Of a stretch of DNA of 40,154 nucleotides, positions 16,001-23,011 are shown piece after piece. The translations under genes and the position numbers were made by a program. Within the stretch, counting starts at the first letter, position 1. Every line of letters starts with the position of its first letter. The stretch lies in the IMG/VR virus record IMGVR_UViG_3300031227_000141, positions 1 to 40,154 of that record. One strand, given 5' to 3'. This stretch comes from a virus. The notes under the pieces were generated by a model. The model was not told the DNA's origin and ran no database searches. It saw only the letters and a list, made by a program, of their open reading frames with translations.

Positions 16001-19000
16001 AGGTTCCCTTCAGCGCTCTGCCGAAGTTAGCCCCTAAGCCTGTCAAGTCCTTTATAGGCTTCTCGAAGAGAGGATTAGGCATGGGCTCCTGAAGATCAAA
16101 ATGAGACCACCTGGTGCCATTCAGCCCTCCAGTTATGTGCAGATCGAAAAGACCTCCCGTCATCGGCTTCAGGTCTTTCCCGCGTATCATAAGCCCAGGA
16201 TCTGACAGAGCACCGCCCGATGTCTTTCGGGTCTGCTCATCGGTAATTGGGGAAAGAAACATCTTGTTTCCTTCCTTCACGGTATCAACGCCCATTCCCC
16301 TAAGATACGCTAGGAACTTGGTATAAACGAAAGGAGTCTTTGGAGGAGGTATGGCGTCTCCAGCCTGCAGCTTCACCCAGAAATCCTCGTCCATGTCGCC
16401 CTTGTAGGTATGGGCCTCCCGTATATTAGCCTTGGCTCCGTGGGCCAGTAACCCGTACAAAGTAAGAGGGTCTAGGGCCTGGGCCCCTGTCCCGGACTTG
16501 GGGGACTGATTTATGTCGTAAGGACTACCAAAGCCGCCGGACCTGGCTGACAACTTCTTTGTGACCTGGTGTTTCTGTTTGAGGATGTACTGCCTGCCTG
16601 TAAATATTTTACCCAGGCTTCTCCCCGTTGTAGGGTCAATCAGCTCTTCTTTGCCAGAGGGATCGAACCCGTTCTTACGGAGCAGTTCCTTGACTTCCTC
16701 CACCTTATCCTTGCCGGGACTACCGAAGCTGTCTATCTTAATGGGCTTTCCTAGCTTGAAAGCTACCTTAGCCGCGGCTGTCTCCAGAAGCTGGCCCGGA
16801 TTTATTCTTCCGTGAACGCCCGTGGGGTCCATGATCACTTCTATAGGCAGACCGTCTTTTGTATGTGGAATCTCGTGATCCGGAACTATCTTCGTAACCA
16901 CACCTTTGTTAGCGTGGCGTCCCACGATCTTATCTCCCAGTTGAATAGGCTCGGACGTCCTTGTGTAGACCTTTATCTTACCTGGGGACTTGTGCACTTT
17001 AGAGACTGTAGCTGGACCGGCACCGTCCCAGATTATGGGATCTACCTTAAACTCACTTCTGAAAGCTTTTGATATTTGCTTTCCTTCCAGAGTCGGGTCC
17101 CGCCTAAGCAGCTTCCCTATAACCACGTCACCTGGGTTCAGTACTACGCCTTCACGGACGATGCCGTCGTCATCCAGTTTCTCCTCTTGCTCCGCTGTAA
17201 GAGGAGCGGATTCCCCTAAGAACCTGCGCTTGTTGAGTAGGACATCCTCGTTTATCTCTATCTGGTCTTTGTGCAGATGATCTGAGGACATTTTCTTAGC
17301 CGCTGACTCAGACAGCACTATCCCGTCATCAAAGTTGTACCCTTTGTACGGTAGGTACGCTATGCGTAGGTTACGCCCAATAGAGAACACGCCGTCCTTG
17401 GTGAAGTTAGTATCAGCCAGCAGTTGGCCTTTCTTTACCGTGTCCCCCGCCTTAACCACAGGAGTAGAATCTATCATCATCCTGTCTTCGTTGAGCGGAA
17501 ACTCATCGTACAGAGGGATGCGGACTTTCTCTCCAGTGTGGCTTTTCAGGACTATTCCGTCCTTGCCTACTCTCTGCACGATACCTGCGGCAGGGGAATG
17601 CCTAGCAAACCTCTGCCCGAATATCTCCTCGAAGCTGGTATTCGGATCTTCGGAAGCAGACTGAATAAGGGGAGCTTCAGGGTGAGTGAGGCCGACGGCT
17701 TGCTCTTGTTGCCTGGAGGCCATAGACGCCCTGTTTCCCTGATCATTCATCAAGAACGGGATCATGTTAGACGACAGATCAAACAAAGCCCTAGGACTTT
17801 TCATGACATAATCTGCCTTCGTGTAGGGGATTACGTCGATCCCGCCGTCTTTGGTCCAGGTCTTGACTTCTTTCTCTACGGGTACCGGAGTGTCCCCCTG
17901 CCATTTAACCTGGTCTGGAAGAACCACGTTCGTTGACGCAGCCTCCATCGGGTCTATGTAAACGGTCTTGCCCGTTTTACGATCGTATACCGGGGTGTAG
18001 GTAGTATTTCCTACCTTCTTTACGCCGATAGGAAGATGCAGGGTTATGCCTATCTTCTCTGATTCTGGGGTGTGTATGGGGTCCCTAAACCCAAGATGCG
18101 ATTCATCCAGATATCTAGCGGAGTCCTCCACGCCCTGATCAGTTTCAATACCCTTTTTACCCATCCTGGTGACGACAGTATGGTTCGATAGCATGTCCAG
18201 CGGGTTCGTCTGCACCGGGCTTCTACCGAGATTAAAGGTCTGTGGCTTGAAAGCGTTTATTACGTACTTCTTGAAGACGTCAGCGGAGAATACCCCGTCT
18301 ACCGTATCCGGTACCGTAGGGCTTGAGAGTCTTCTATTGAGGGCGTTCTTTATCTGAAACTTATTGTCCTGTGTTACGTGTTCATAGACCAGATCGTCCA
18401 GTCCGTGGATATTAGCAAACTCTATCGAGTTCCTGTTGTCCGGTTTCTCATCCCCTCTGGCTACTGACAGTAATCTTTTTGAGGAAGCAAGGAGAGCGTC
18501 TCCAGAGGCGTAGCTAAAAGGCTTTCCCAAAGTTTTCTTTGTTACTTTAGGATCGAAAGTAGCTTCCTTCAACCACTCACTCGCCCACACCTTGGCCTCT
18601 TCCATAGTTTCGACTTTAGGGAGCCCGATGGACTTACGCCATTTATTTATGTCCTGTAGCGGGTTCTTGGGGATATTGTCGTTGTATATCTTATTTCCCC
18701 ACGCCTCTTTCATCTTATCCGAGGACACTCCTGCTACCGACAGTAGCGAGACCAGGTTGAAGTTCGTAGATCCACCGTAGTTAGCTTTGAAGGAATGGGC
18801 TTCAGGGTCAAAAAATAGCTTCAACCTACGCCGTTTGGCTGACTGCTGGAAGTTCAGCATAGACTCCAGCTCGCCGTTGGCCATAATGCGTGTGTACACA
18901 CCAGGCTTCAGCCTGTCTTGGAACCCGGTCTGGAACTCCTTGCCGTTAACGATGTAAGACCACCTGTCAGTGATCCTGGGGAGCTGAGCGAGAGTGACGG

Positions 19001-19253
19001 TGCTGGTGTCGGTATGCCCCGTCTTGTTGTCCGTCAGTTTAATCTTTGCCTTTACTGGCACAGCCCACGTACCGTCTCTCAGCTTCACCTTTTTTTGCGT
19101 AGCGTAGTCGTCTGCGGTGTATTTATCGTCCACCCATATCTCTTTGAGTTCCAGTTTTTTCTGTCCGTGCTCATGGGGGAAGTGGGAGGCTATGGCGTCC
19201 ATAGTTTTTTTCTTAAGTTCTTTGAACGGAACTTCGGGATTTATATAGGACAC
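13059..19253 (-). CDS. Single-chain multisubunit-type RNA polymerase (beta and beta' fused)
   Basis: A DNA-dependent RNA polymerase of about 2064 residues with beta and beta' in one polypeptide. The beta half (to about residue 950) has HTPESEKIGITL (fork region), MIPFLMNDQGNRASMASRQ, GYNFDDGIVLSE and GDKIVGRHANKGVV with GVHGRINPGQLLE. The beta' half has GRKQDMSMRSTIVPEPSL, LLKRDPAIHKYNVMAF and the catalytic GADFDGD (Asp codons within 15111-15125, residues about 1377-1381). It also has the zinc site NDCGT plus CEHGDGVCQKC and the trigger helix SQAFGEPLVNMAMKAFHTGG. The usual Asn of NADFDGD is Gly. The beta' N-terminal zinc finger was not found. E. coli beta plus beta' total about 2750 residues, so this version is trimmed. 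GTG at 19253 is preferred because AGAGG lies seven bases upstream and an earlier GTG (19352) precedes the promoter. It leads the tail-tip block. No alpha, omega or sigma gene is seen here. Identity is secure. Packaging in the virion is inferred from its place. Confidence 0.93.
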   Translation of the reverse strand: MSYINPEVPFKELKKKTMDAIASHFPHEHGQKKLELKEIWVDDKYTADDYATQKKVKLRDGTWAVPVKAKIKLTDNKTGHTDTSTVTLAQLPRITDRWSYIVNGKEFQTGFQDRLKPGVYTRIMANGELESMLNFQQSAKRRRLKLFFDPEAHSFKANYGGSTNFNLVSLLSVAGVSSDKMKEAWGNKIYNDNIPKNPLQDINKWRKSIGLPKVETMEEAKVWASEWLKEATFDPKVTKKTLGKPFSYASGDALLASSKRLLSVARGDEKPDNRNSIEFANIHGLDDLVYEHVTQDNKFQIKNALNRRLSSPTVPDTVDGVFSADVFKKYVINAFKPQTFNLGRSPVQTNPLDMLSNHTVVTRMGKKGIETDQGVEDSARYLDESHLGFRDPIHTPESEKIGITLHLPIGVKKVGNTTYTPVYDRKTGKTVYIDPMEAASTNVVLPDQVKWQGDTPVPVEKEVKTWTKDGGIDVIPYTKADYVMKSPRALFDLSSNMIPFLMNDQGNRASMASRQQEQAVGLTHPEAPLIQSASEDPNTSFEEIFGQRFARHSPAAGIVQRVGKDGIVLKSHTGEKVRIPLYDEFPLNEDRMMIDSTPVVKAGDTVKKGQLLADTNFTKDGVFSIGRNLRIAYLPYKGYNFDDGIVLSESAAKKMSSDHLHKDQIEINEDVLLNKRRFLGESAPLTAEQEEKLDDDGIVREGVVLNPGDVVIGKLLRRDPTLEGKQISKAFRSEFKVDPIIWDGAGPATVSKVHKSPGKIKVYTRTSEPIQLGDKIVGRHANKGVVTKIVPDHEIPHTKDGLPIEVIMDPTGVHGRINPGQLLETAAAKVAFKLGKPIKIDSFGSPGKDKVEEVKELLRKNGFDPSGKEELIDPTTGRSLGKIFTGRQYILKQKHQVTKKLSARSGGFGSPYDINQSPKSGTGAQALDPLTLYGLLAHGAKANIREAHTYKGDMDEDFWVKLQAGDAIPPPKTPFVYTKFLAYLRGMGVDTVKEGNKMFLSPITDEQTRKTSGGALSDPGLMIRGKDLKPMTGGLFDLHITGGLNGTRWSHFDLQEPMPNPLFEKPIKDLTGLGANFGRALKGTYSEEGVTGPELIKKKLEAIDVDSTLSTLEEKVKTQHGPTRDKSVAKIRYLKALKNVKLKPAEAYIMQAVPVIPPVFRPITKANWEGYVADRPRAGKGAALEVYDLNKLYKGLALTNDGLKTLDPDSPDETKGALHDELYDGLKALQGFATQNRRVEKGILNIVVGKKPSHGFFQKNLIGRKQDMSMRSTIVPEPSLGLDEVGIPYKAALEMYKPFVIREMSLSGYTPLRARKLVDNDDPSVRTYLESIVKDRPVLLKRDPAIHKYNVMAFFPKLIGGSAVQVHPLVTGGFGADFDGDTMSAYVPVSDEAVGESRKMLPSNNLFSTTHGGVMYTPSNEAVQGLYELSKWGTRTNKKFGSYNEAAKEFNKGNLKATDVVIIGGKASTVGRHMMYKALPTAVADRLNVLHDKDKLMGNDRIKEAFTQTAKNHPNEFPTVVNAFKDLGNDYAYQSGFTIGLDDITPLKETRDPFLARLDSSIRMTLNNTILTSDQKNKRINAETDKILGAMDKAVRKELDTAKETNAINEMIRSGAKAKWASAKQILASPAIVRMADGSMVPQVIRNSYSEGLDVGDYFTAMHGSRKGSIERQMSVQDPGYMTKQIVASNIATMVTGNDCGTNKGIKLKTEDDSILNRHLAVDTRTGVSKFKKDTLITPEVMTKLRNNKVNSVVVRSPIRCEHGDGVCQKCMGVIETGTHPNIGDNIGVVASQAFGEPLVNMAMKAFHTGGVFEPGEVEAHDGGETYAGAEMQSAYGRVKSLLGMPQILKGSAILAKADGLVTRKSKDPAGGWNLFVGDERHYVPRDREVLANAGARIKKGQRISTGPINPHQLLPLVGPKAVQQNFAEDLFTTYKNEGVRIDRRHAEVVARNMMGYSKIDDPGDKPGWYIGDVVPFNEVLKWNEKGRAGGKPAKAQLLLRGKQTPLDMQEDWMAKLQFERLKETMVDAAAKGHVSLLHSPNPIPGMAYGTSFGEGTEDKPFFY

Positions 19254-19286
19254 AGAAGTACCTCTGCTAGAGACAATACCGCCCTT

Positions 19287-19316
19287 ATGGTACGACCCTA
19301 AGACTTGGAATGTCAA
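19287..19316 (-). promoter_or_regulatory. Sigma70-like promoter for the RNA polymerase/tail-tip block
   Basis: Minus-strand TTGACA (19316-19311), 18 bases, TACCAT (19292-19287). Transcription would start near 19280, 27 bases before the preferred GTG at 19253 and after the longer in-frame start at 19352, which supports the shorter protein. Confidence 0.5.
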
Positions 19317-19378
19317 CCATTTTATCGCATAAGAGAACCGATATAGGCCCACGTTTATTCTTAACGAAAGGAGTGCCC

Positions 19379-19525
19379 ATGGACAGGAAACCGAAAAAGA
19401 GAACGACCGTAAAGAGGCCTAAAGAACGCATATTGGTAACGGAATCCTTCGAGACTAAGCTTGCGAAGGCGGTCGGAGCCAGCCCCAATACTAAGATAAA
19501 AGTAGCGGGTGCAAGAGATGCGTGA
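19379..19525 (+). CDS. Small basic protein, unknown
   Basis: A 48-residue protein. The ATG at 19379 follows AAAGGAG closely, which decides the start. It is very basic (MDRKPKKRTTVKRPKER) with a short helical, less charged C-terminus. It is the first gene of a rightward island between two leftward virion blocks. Its stop overlaps the start of the next small gene. It may bind nucleic acid or an acidic partner. No family is recognised. Confidence 0.6.
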   Translation: MDRKPKKRTTVKRPKERILVTESFETKLAKAVGASPNTKIKVAGARDA

Positions 19526-19613
19526 GCTCTTAATGACCGCATTTCTGTGCGGCGTTTTGACGGTTGTGGTGATCGCGCTTGGCAAAGTTTCGTTTAGTGA
19601 CCAGCAATCATAG
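19518..19613 (+). CDS. Tiny single-span membrane protein, putative
   Basis: An open frame of 31 residues overlapping the previous stop (ATG at 19518, stop TGA of the previous gene at 19523-19525). The sequence begins MRELLMTAFLCGVLTVVVIAL and ends in a short polar tail (GKVSFSDQQS), which is one hydrophobic helix with a charged end. No clear SD precedes it, but coupling to the upstream gene is possible. It could be an inhibitor, holin-like or anchor peptide. Existence as a real gene is likely but not certain. Confidence 0.5.
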   Translation: MRELLMTAFLCGVLTVVVIALGKVSFSDQQS

Positions 19614-19623
19614 GAGGAGAACC

Positions 19624-19884
19624 ATGAAGTTGGCCACATGTCCATTCCTACTTGAGTGTCAAGGTGGAGGAGGGAATTGGAACGGAGCTGTGTTCGTCAT
19701 TGAAAAGGCGAATAGCCAAACAGCAAAGTGCGGAAGGGTAAACTGCAAAGAGTGCTCTATCATGCCAGAAGCCGATTGGATTTGTCCTGAGTGTATCCAG
19801 GAGACAGATCTACTGCCCGGTTTCTACGGCAAGGGAGAATGCAGTCGTTGCAAGAAATTCAGTATCGCCCTCCAGGCAACATAG
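19624..19884 (+). CDS. Small Cys-rich zinc-ribbon-like protein
   Basis: An 86-residue protein. The ATG at 19624 has AGGAGGAG three to four bases upstream, stronger than the earlier in-frame ATG at 19579. It contains nine Cys residues, arranged as single Cys at 6 and 12, CGRVNCKEC, CPEC (WICPEC) and CSRCKK. CPEC and CSRC form a typical zinc-ribbon pair about 17 residues apart. The fold is probably zinc-stabilised and may bind nucleic acid or a protein partner. It sits in the rightward island with another small Cys-containing gene directly after it. No family name is justified. Confidence 0.72.
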   Translation: MKLATCPFLLECQGGGGNWNGAVFVIEKANSQTAKCGRVNCKECSIMPEADWICPECIQETDLLPGFYGKGECSRCKKFSIALQAT

Positions 19885-19894
19885 GGAGGAGTAG

Positions 19895-20131
19895 ATGCCA
19901 GACCAAAAGTGCGATGAGTGCGAGGAGGGGCTACAAGGAGACGAATTCGTTATGTTCAGAAAGGCCAGGCTCAGAGAATCTGACCGTGGTCTGGTATTTG
20001 GTACGGGCAGCGCCCAAGATGAAGTAGACGACGCATACTTCATGCACACGGAGTGCTTCTTCAAATACATGATGAGAGAAGAACCTGAACTAGTGGCGGC
20101 TCTATGCAGAGCTAAGTGTGGACTACCCTAA
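19895..20131 (+). CDS. Small Cys-containing protein, unknown
   Basis: A 78-residue acidic protein with CDECEEG near the N-terminus and HTECFF, then CRAKCG at the end. Two pairs of Cys (with a His) could form a single zinc site. GGGAGGAG precedes the ATG at 19895. It ends just before a strong hairpin that separates the island from the portal gene. It has no recognised family. Together with the previous gene it may form a small regulatory unit. Confidence 0.68.
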   Translation: MPDQKCDECEEGLQGDEFVMFRKARLRESDRGLVFGTGSAQDEVDDAYFMHTECFFKYMMREEPELVAALCRAKCGLP

Positions 20132-20138
20132 AAGTAAA

Positions 20139-20171
20139 GTGCCGGGCCCCGATCTATCGGGGTTCCGGCAC
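20139..20171. terminator. Hairpin terminator between converging genes
   Basis: A long stem: GTGCCGG pairs with CCGGCAC, CCCCGA pairs with TCGGGG across a TCTA loop, with a small internal bulge. It lies between the rightward gene ending at 20131 and the portal gene ending at 20200. No perfect T run follows, though the downstream side is T-rich (CTTTATTTTTAG). Confidence 0.75.
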
Positions 20172-20199
20172 CTGTAAATGGCGACTTTATTTTTAGTCT

Positions 20200-22221
20200 C
20201 TACACTAGGCCCGAAGACGGGTCCCGCCTAGGCGGCTTCTGATTAGGTAAAGGCATCGAACTAGCGGACATAGGCTGCCTATTCTCTTGCTTCTGGCCGA
20301 GCATAGAAAGGACCAGAGCGTAAAGCTGCTGATTCTGCTTAGCTAGGGTGTTTAGAGCAGCAAACCTATCGACGTCATTTTCCATTGTAGATATTGCATC
20401 AGCCACTCGTTTAGCGGCATACCCCATAGACACGCCGCCCGGAGAAGCGGCTGACTGCATAGACAGCTGAGACTGCATTTCCTTCGGAACGTTCTGGGGT
20501 TGCTGGTTACTCTGTGGGTACATACTAGCCTGTGCAGGCGCACCAGCAGGGCCCTGGCCCGGAGGAGCTTGGCCCGGAGGAGCCTGGCCCGGAGGTTGCT
20601 GTCCAGCGCCGGGTGGTTGGCCTGCACCAGCAGCGGGAGGAGGAGCAGCTGCGCCGCCTCCGCTTAGATCATTCTGCATGGCCATCTGTTGCTGGGTCAT
20701 GACACGCTGCACCTTGCCCTGGATAGTGGCCTGAGAGATCTGCATTTTCTCCTGAGCAGCAATCTGCTTGTCGATCTCCTCTGATTTTCTCTTTTCCTCT
20801 ATCTCAAGCTCGAAGTTCGAGTCCTCAAGCAGCGTGCGGTCACTAAGCTTCTGCGCCTGATTCATCTGGAAGTAATAAGCCGATCTCTGGAGATCATCAG
20901 CCATCTTAAACTTCTCATGGCGCACCGGAATCTTGGTCCAGTCCATGTAGGTGGCCGTAGTATCGAGCACAAACCTAACCATAAGCAGCTGATCCTGCAG
21001 ATAGCCTATGAATTCGTTTTCCAGGAACCTGAGCGAGACGTTACTTCCGCTGTACGAAAGACCGCCAAACACAAACTCTACCGGGAAGCCCATACCAGAC
21101 ACGATCTGTTCGGCTACGCCTCTGATCTCCTGATGCACCATGAGGGCTTTTCCCTGGCCGCTTATGGTCTCGTGCCCCATCGGTATGGGGAGAATCGGTA
21201 TGTAGTTATTGTCGTACTTCCAGCGGGTTATCTCTTCTTCTATCTCGCCTCTCCACTGGGCCAGATCCACCATTCTGTACGGGTCAGACGTGGAGCTGCC
21301 TGCTTGAGGGAAGATGACCCTAAGAGGCACTACGTGGTCTGTCGCTATGGCTTCCTGGGCTTTACGAAGGATCTGCATGTAGAACGTGTCCTTCAGAACC
21401 GGAAGTATCATTGGCATTCCCCAACCATTCCACGATGCCCGCTCGTCCGGGTGGGATATGTTGGCTCGCCTCATATGGTACACGTTCTTCGGATTGAGAA
21501 TCAGGTTCTTTTTTAGCCTGATAGCCCTGAGGTAGATATCGGGAGTGGTCTCTACGATAGAGCTTTTCCCGATCCTCAGGTCGTTGCCGAGCGTTTTAGG
21601 TATCTTGTACAGATAGGTGTAAGTGCCCGTCGTCTCGTTGTAGTCTATCCGGATATTCTCTGGATTCCACCGTATGAGCTTGATGTCCCGGTAGGACTTG
21701 TAGTAGTGATCTATGACCTTCGCTTTGGTCTTCTCCCCGCACACAGGGCAGGTAAGCTCAAAGTGCATACTTCTGAACTTCCAGTGCTTTCTTAGGTTCT
21801 CTACCCTGTCCCTGGATTTACACTTCCTGCACTCCAGGAATTTGTAGAAGGGGAACACAACCGAGATAAAGGCGTTGCCGTAGCAAGCCCTGTCCAGCCC
21901 GGCTTCTATTTGGAATGTACGGAGGTTCAAGACGTCTTCGAACAGATGCTTCCACTGCTCTTTCAACCGGTAGTCCGTCGTTTCGTATATCAGATTTCTG
22001 ATTGGGTAGGCCGCCATTTTATAGCAGACGGCGTTGATTATGGGATTGGATAGGAAATAGTACCTACACCACTGGAAAAGCGTACGTATGTCGCTCGGTA
22101 AGTAGGTCTGCGCTATGTCAAAGAAAGGACTCGGGTAAGACAAAGCTGACCCAGATCTTCTGGACGTAAACCTATACCCGGTTCCAGGGCCCTTCGATGC
22201 GTAAAAGTCGTTAATACCCAT
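20200..22221 (-). CDS. Portal protein
   Basis: The portal, a ring at the head vertex through which DNA enters and leaves. The 673 residues include an N-terminal stem region (SPFFDIAQTYLPSDIRTLF, FLSNPIINAVCYKMAAYPI) and the typical portal segments AGLDRACYGNAFISV and, near 260-290, NVYHMRRANISHPDERASWNGWGMP. Next are KAQEAIATDHVVPLRVIFP and SGMGFPVEFVFGGLSYSGSNVSLRFLENEF. A zinc-ribbon insertion with Cys131-x2-Cys134 and Cys158-x2-Cys161 is unusual for portals. After residue 500 the tail is Gln, Pro and Gly rich, with tandem PPGQA units, then a short helical end. The start at 22221 overlaps the upstream stop (TAATG). The assignment is good from motif layout and context. The tail is probably disordered. 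Confidence 0.88.
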   Translation of the reverse strand: MGINDFYASKGPGTGYRFTSRRSGSALSYPSPFFDIAQTYLPSDIRTLFQWCRYYFLSNPIINAVCYKMAAYPIRNLIYETTDYRLKEQWKHLFEDVLNLRTFQIEAGLDRACYGNAFISVVFPFYKFLECRKCKSRDRVENLRKHWKFRSMHFELTCPVCGEKTKAKVIDHYYKSYRDIKLIRWNPENIRIDYNETTGTYTYLYKIPKTLGNDLRIGKSSIVETTPDIYLRAIRLKKNLILNPKNVYHMRRANISHPDERASWNGWGMPMILPVLKDTFYMQILRKAQEAIATDHVVPLRVIFPQAGSSTSDPYRMVDLAQWRGEIEEEITRWKYDNNYIPILPIPMGHETISGQGKALMVHQEIRGVAEQIVSGMGFPVEFVFGGLSYSGSNVSLRFLENEFIGYLQDQLLMVRFVLDTTATYMDWTKIPVRHEKFKMADDLQRSAYYFQMNQAQKLSDRTLLEDSNFELEIEEKRKSEEIDKQIAAQEKMQISQATIQGKVQRVMTQQQMAMQNDLSGGGAAAPPPAAGAGQPPGAGQQPPGQAPPGQAPPGQGPAGAPAQASMYPQSNQQPQNVPKEMQSQLSMQSAASPGGVSMGYAAKRVADAISTMENDVDRFAALNTLAKQNQQLYALVLSMLGQKQENRQPMSASSMPLPNQKPPRRDPSSGLV
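20554..20595 (-). repeat. 15-base tandem repeat in the portal tail
   Basis: Two full and one partial copy of a 15-base unit (CTGGCCCGGAGGAGC and close variant, 20554-20568, 20569-20583, 20584-20595). They encode repeated PPGQA in the disordered portal C-terminus, where copy number could vary. Confidence 0.85.
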
Positions 22222-23011
22222 TATACAGATGCCTGTGGACGAGGTTTGTGTGCGAAGGCCCTACCAATAGCTCGACCTACTGGCTTGGCTGCAGCGTCTG
22301 CACCGAGCATACCCATAATGCCCATCCCCGGCAGAAGCCCCCACGCTGCCGTGCCTGCAGCGTTACTAAAGGTATCCTCGAACTTACGCTTCTCCCCTGG
22401 TTTTGGTTTAGTGACAGCTTCTCTCGCCAGTCCTGCTCCTGACATGCCAATAAATGACTTGTTCCCCACGGGCATGTAACGGGTGTATTTGCCAGCACCA
22501 GTCCAGCCTCTAAGGCCAGCCTCTCCCGCGGCTGCGTGTATCTTGGAGCGCACGCCTTTCTGACCGGACATGACATCTTTAAGGGGAGTACCCTTGTATA
22601 CGTCCTTGTACTTATCTTTGCCAAAAGAGCGGCCCTATTTCTTAAAGCCGGAAGCCTCATCTTCCCCCAAGCCCCACCTACCGCTCCGCCTAGCGCTCCT
22701 CCGACTACCCCGGCTTTTAGCGCCTTGGCTCTTGCTTCTTCCGGGGAGTATCCCTGGCCCCTGGCCCTCATGTACGAAAGCCCCCCAGTACCGGTACCAG
22801 TAATCGCGGAGGTAACAGCCCCTCTTCGTACAGCACCCTTTAGACCTTCATTTGTGTACTTCGTTATGGCGTCATCGGCTGCGCCCTTCATGGCCGTGTT
22901 AGTCCCGTGACCTCTCCAGGCTGTTTTAAGGTATTTGCCGACACTCTTCCCCGCGGCCTTGGCTGCAGGTACTACGAACTTCTGGAAGATTGCATCCTTT
23001 TCCATGGTCAT
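22221..23011 (-). CDS. Gly/Ala-rich virion-module protein, probably made by -1 frameshift
   Basis: Two reading frames appear to encode one protein. The first (from ATG at 23011, overlapping the upstream stop as ATGA) has sensible Gly/Ala-rich, basic content to about residue 132 (RAALLAK), after which the same frame turns into Cys/Trp/Pro-rich, unlikely sequence until 22277. From 22616 the -1 frame reads DKYKDVYKGTPLKDVMSG and stays natural to the stop at 22221, which overlaps the portal start. Slipping back one base after GCA AAG (22621-22616) joins the two into 263 residues. A small hairpin, AAGGG-TACTC-CCCTT, follows. The internal ATG at 22571 has no SD. Alternatives are a sequencing indel, or two separate genes. 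Function is unknown. The content suggests a membrane-active or core protein. Confidence 0.6.

Noticed and set aside
17424-17936. Long plus-strand frame opposite the RNA polymerase gene, and several similar ones
   Set aside because: It lies wholly inside a strong coding gene, lacks an SD and has Cys/Trp/Pro/Leu-rich, low-quality content typical of antisense shadows.
2574-19253. EFANIH string shared by the 299-residue head-region protein and the RNA polymerase
   Set aside because: Only six identical residues with unrelated surroundings. Most likely chance, not a shared domain.
19253-19352. Longer RNA polymerase start at GTG 19352 (33 extra residues)
   Set aside because: It contains the predicted promoter and lacks an SD, while GTG 19253 has AGAGG seven bases upstream.
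22277-22613. Continuation of the first frame beyond the proposed frameshift
   Set aside because: Content becomes Cys/Trp/Pro-rich and out of character, while the other frame is natural and ends on the portal start. Kept only as a possible zero-frame alternative product.
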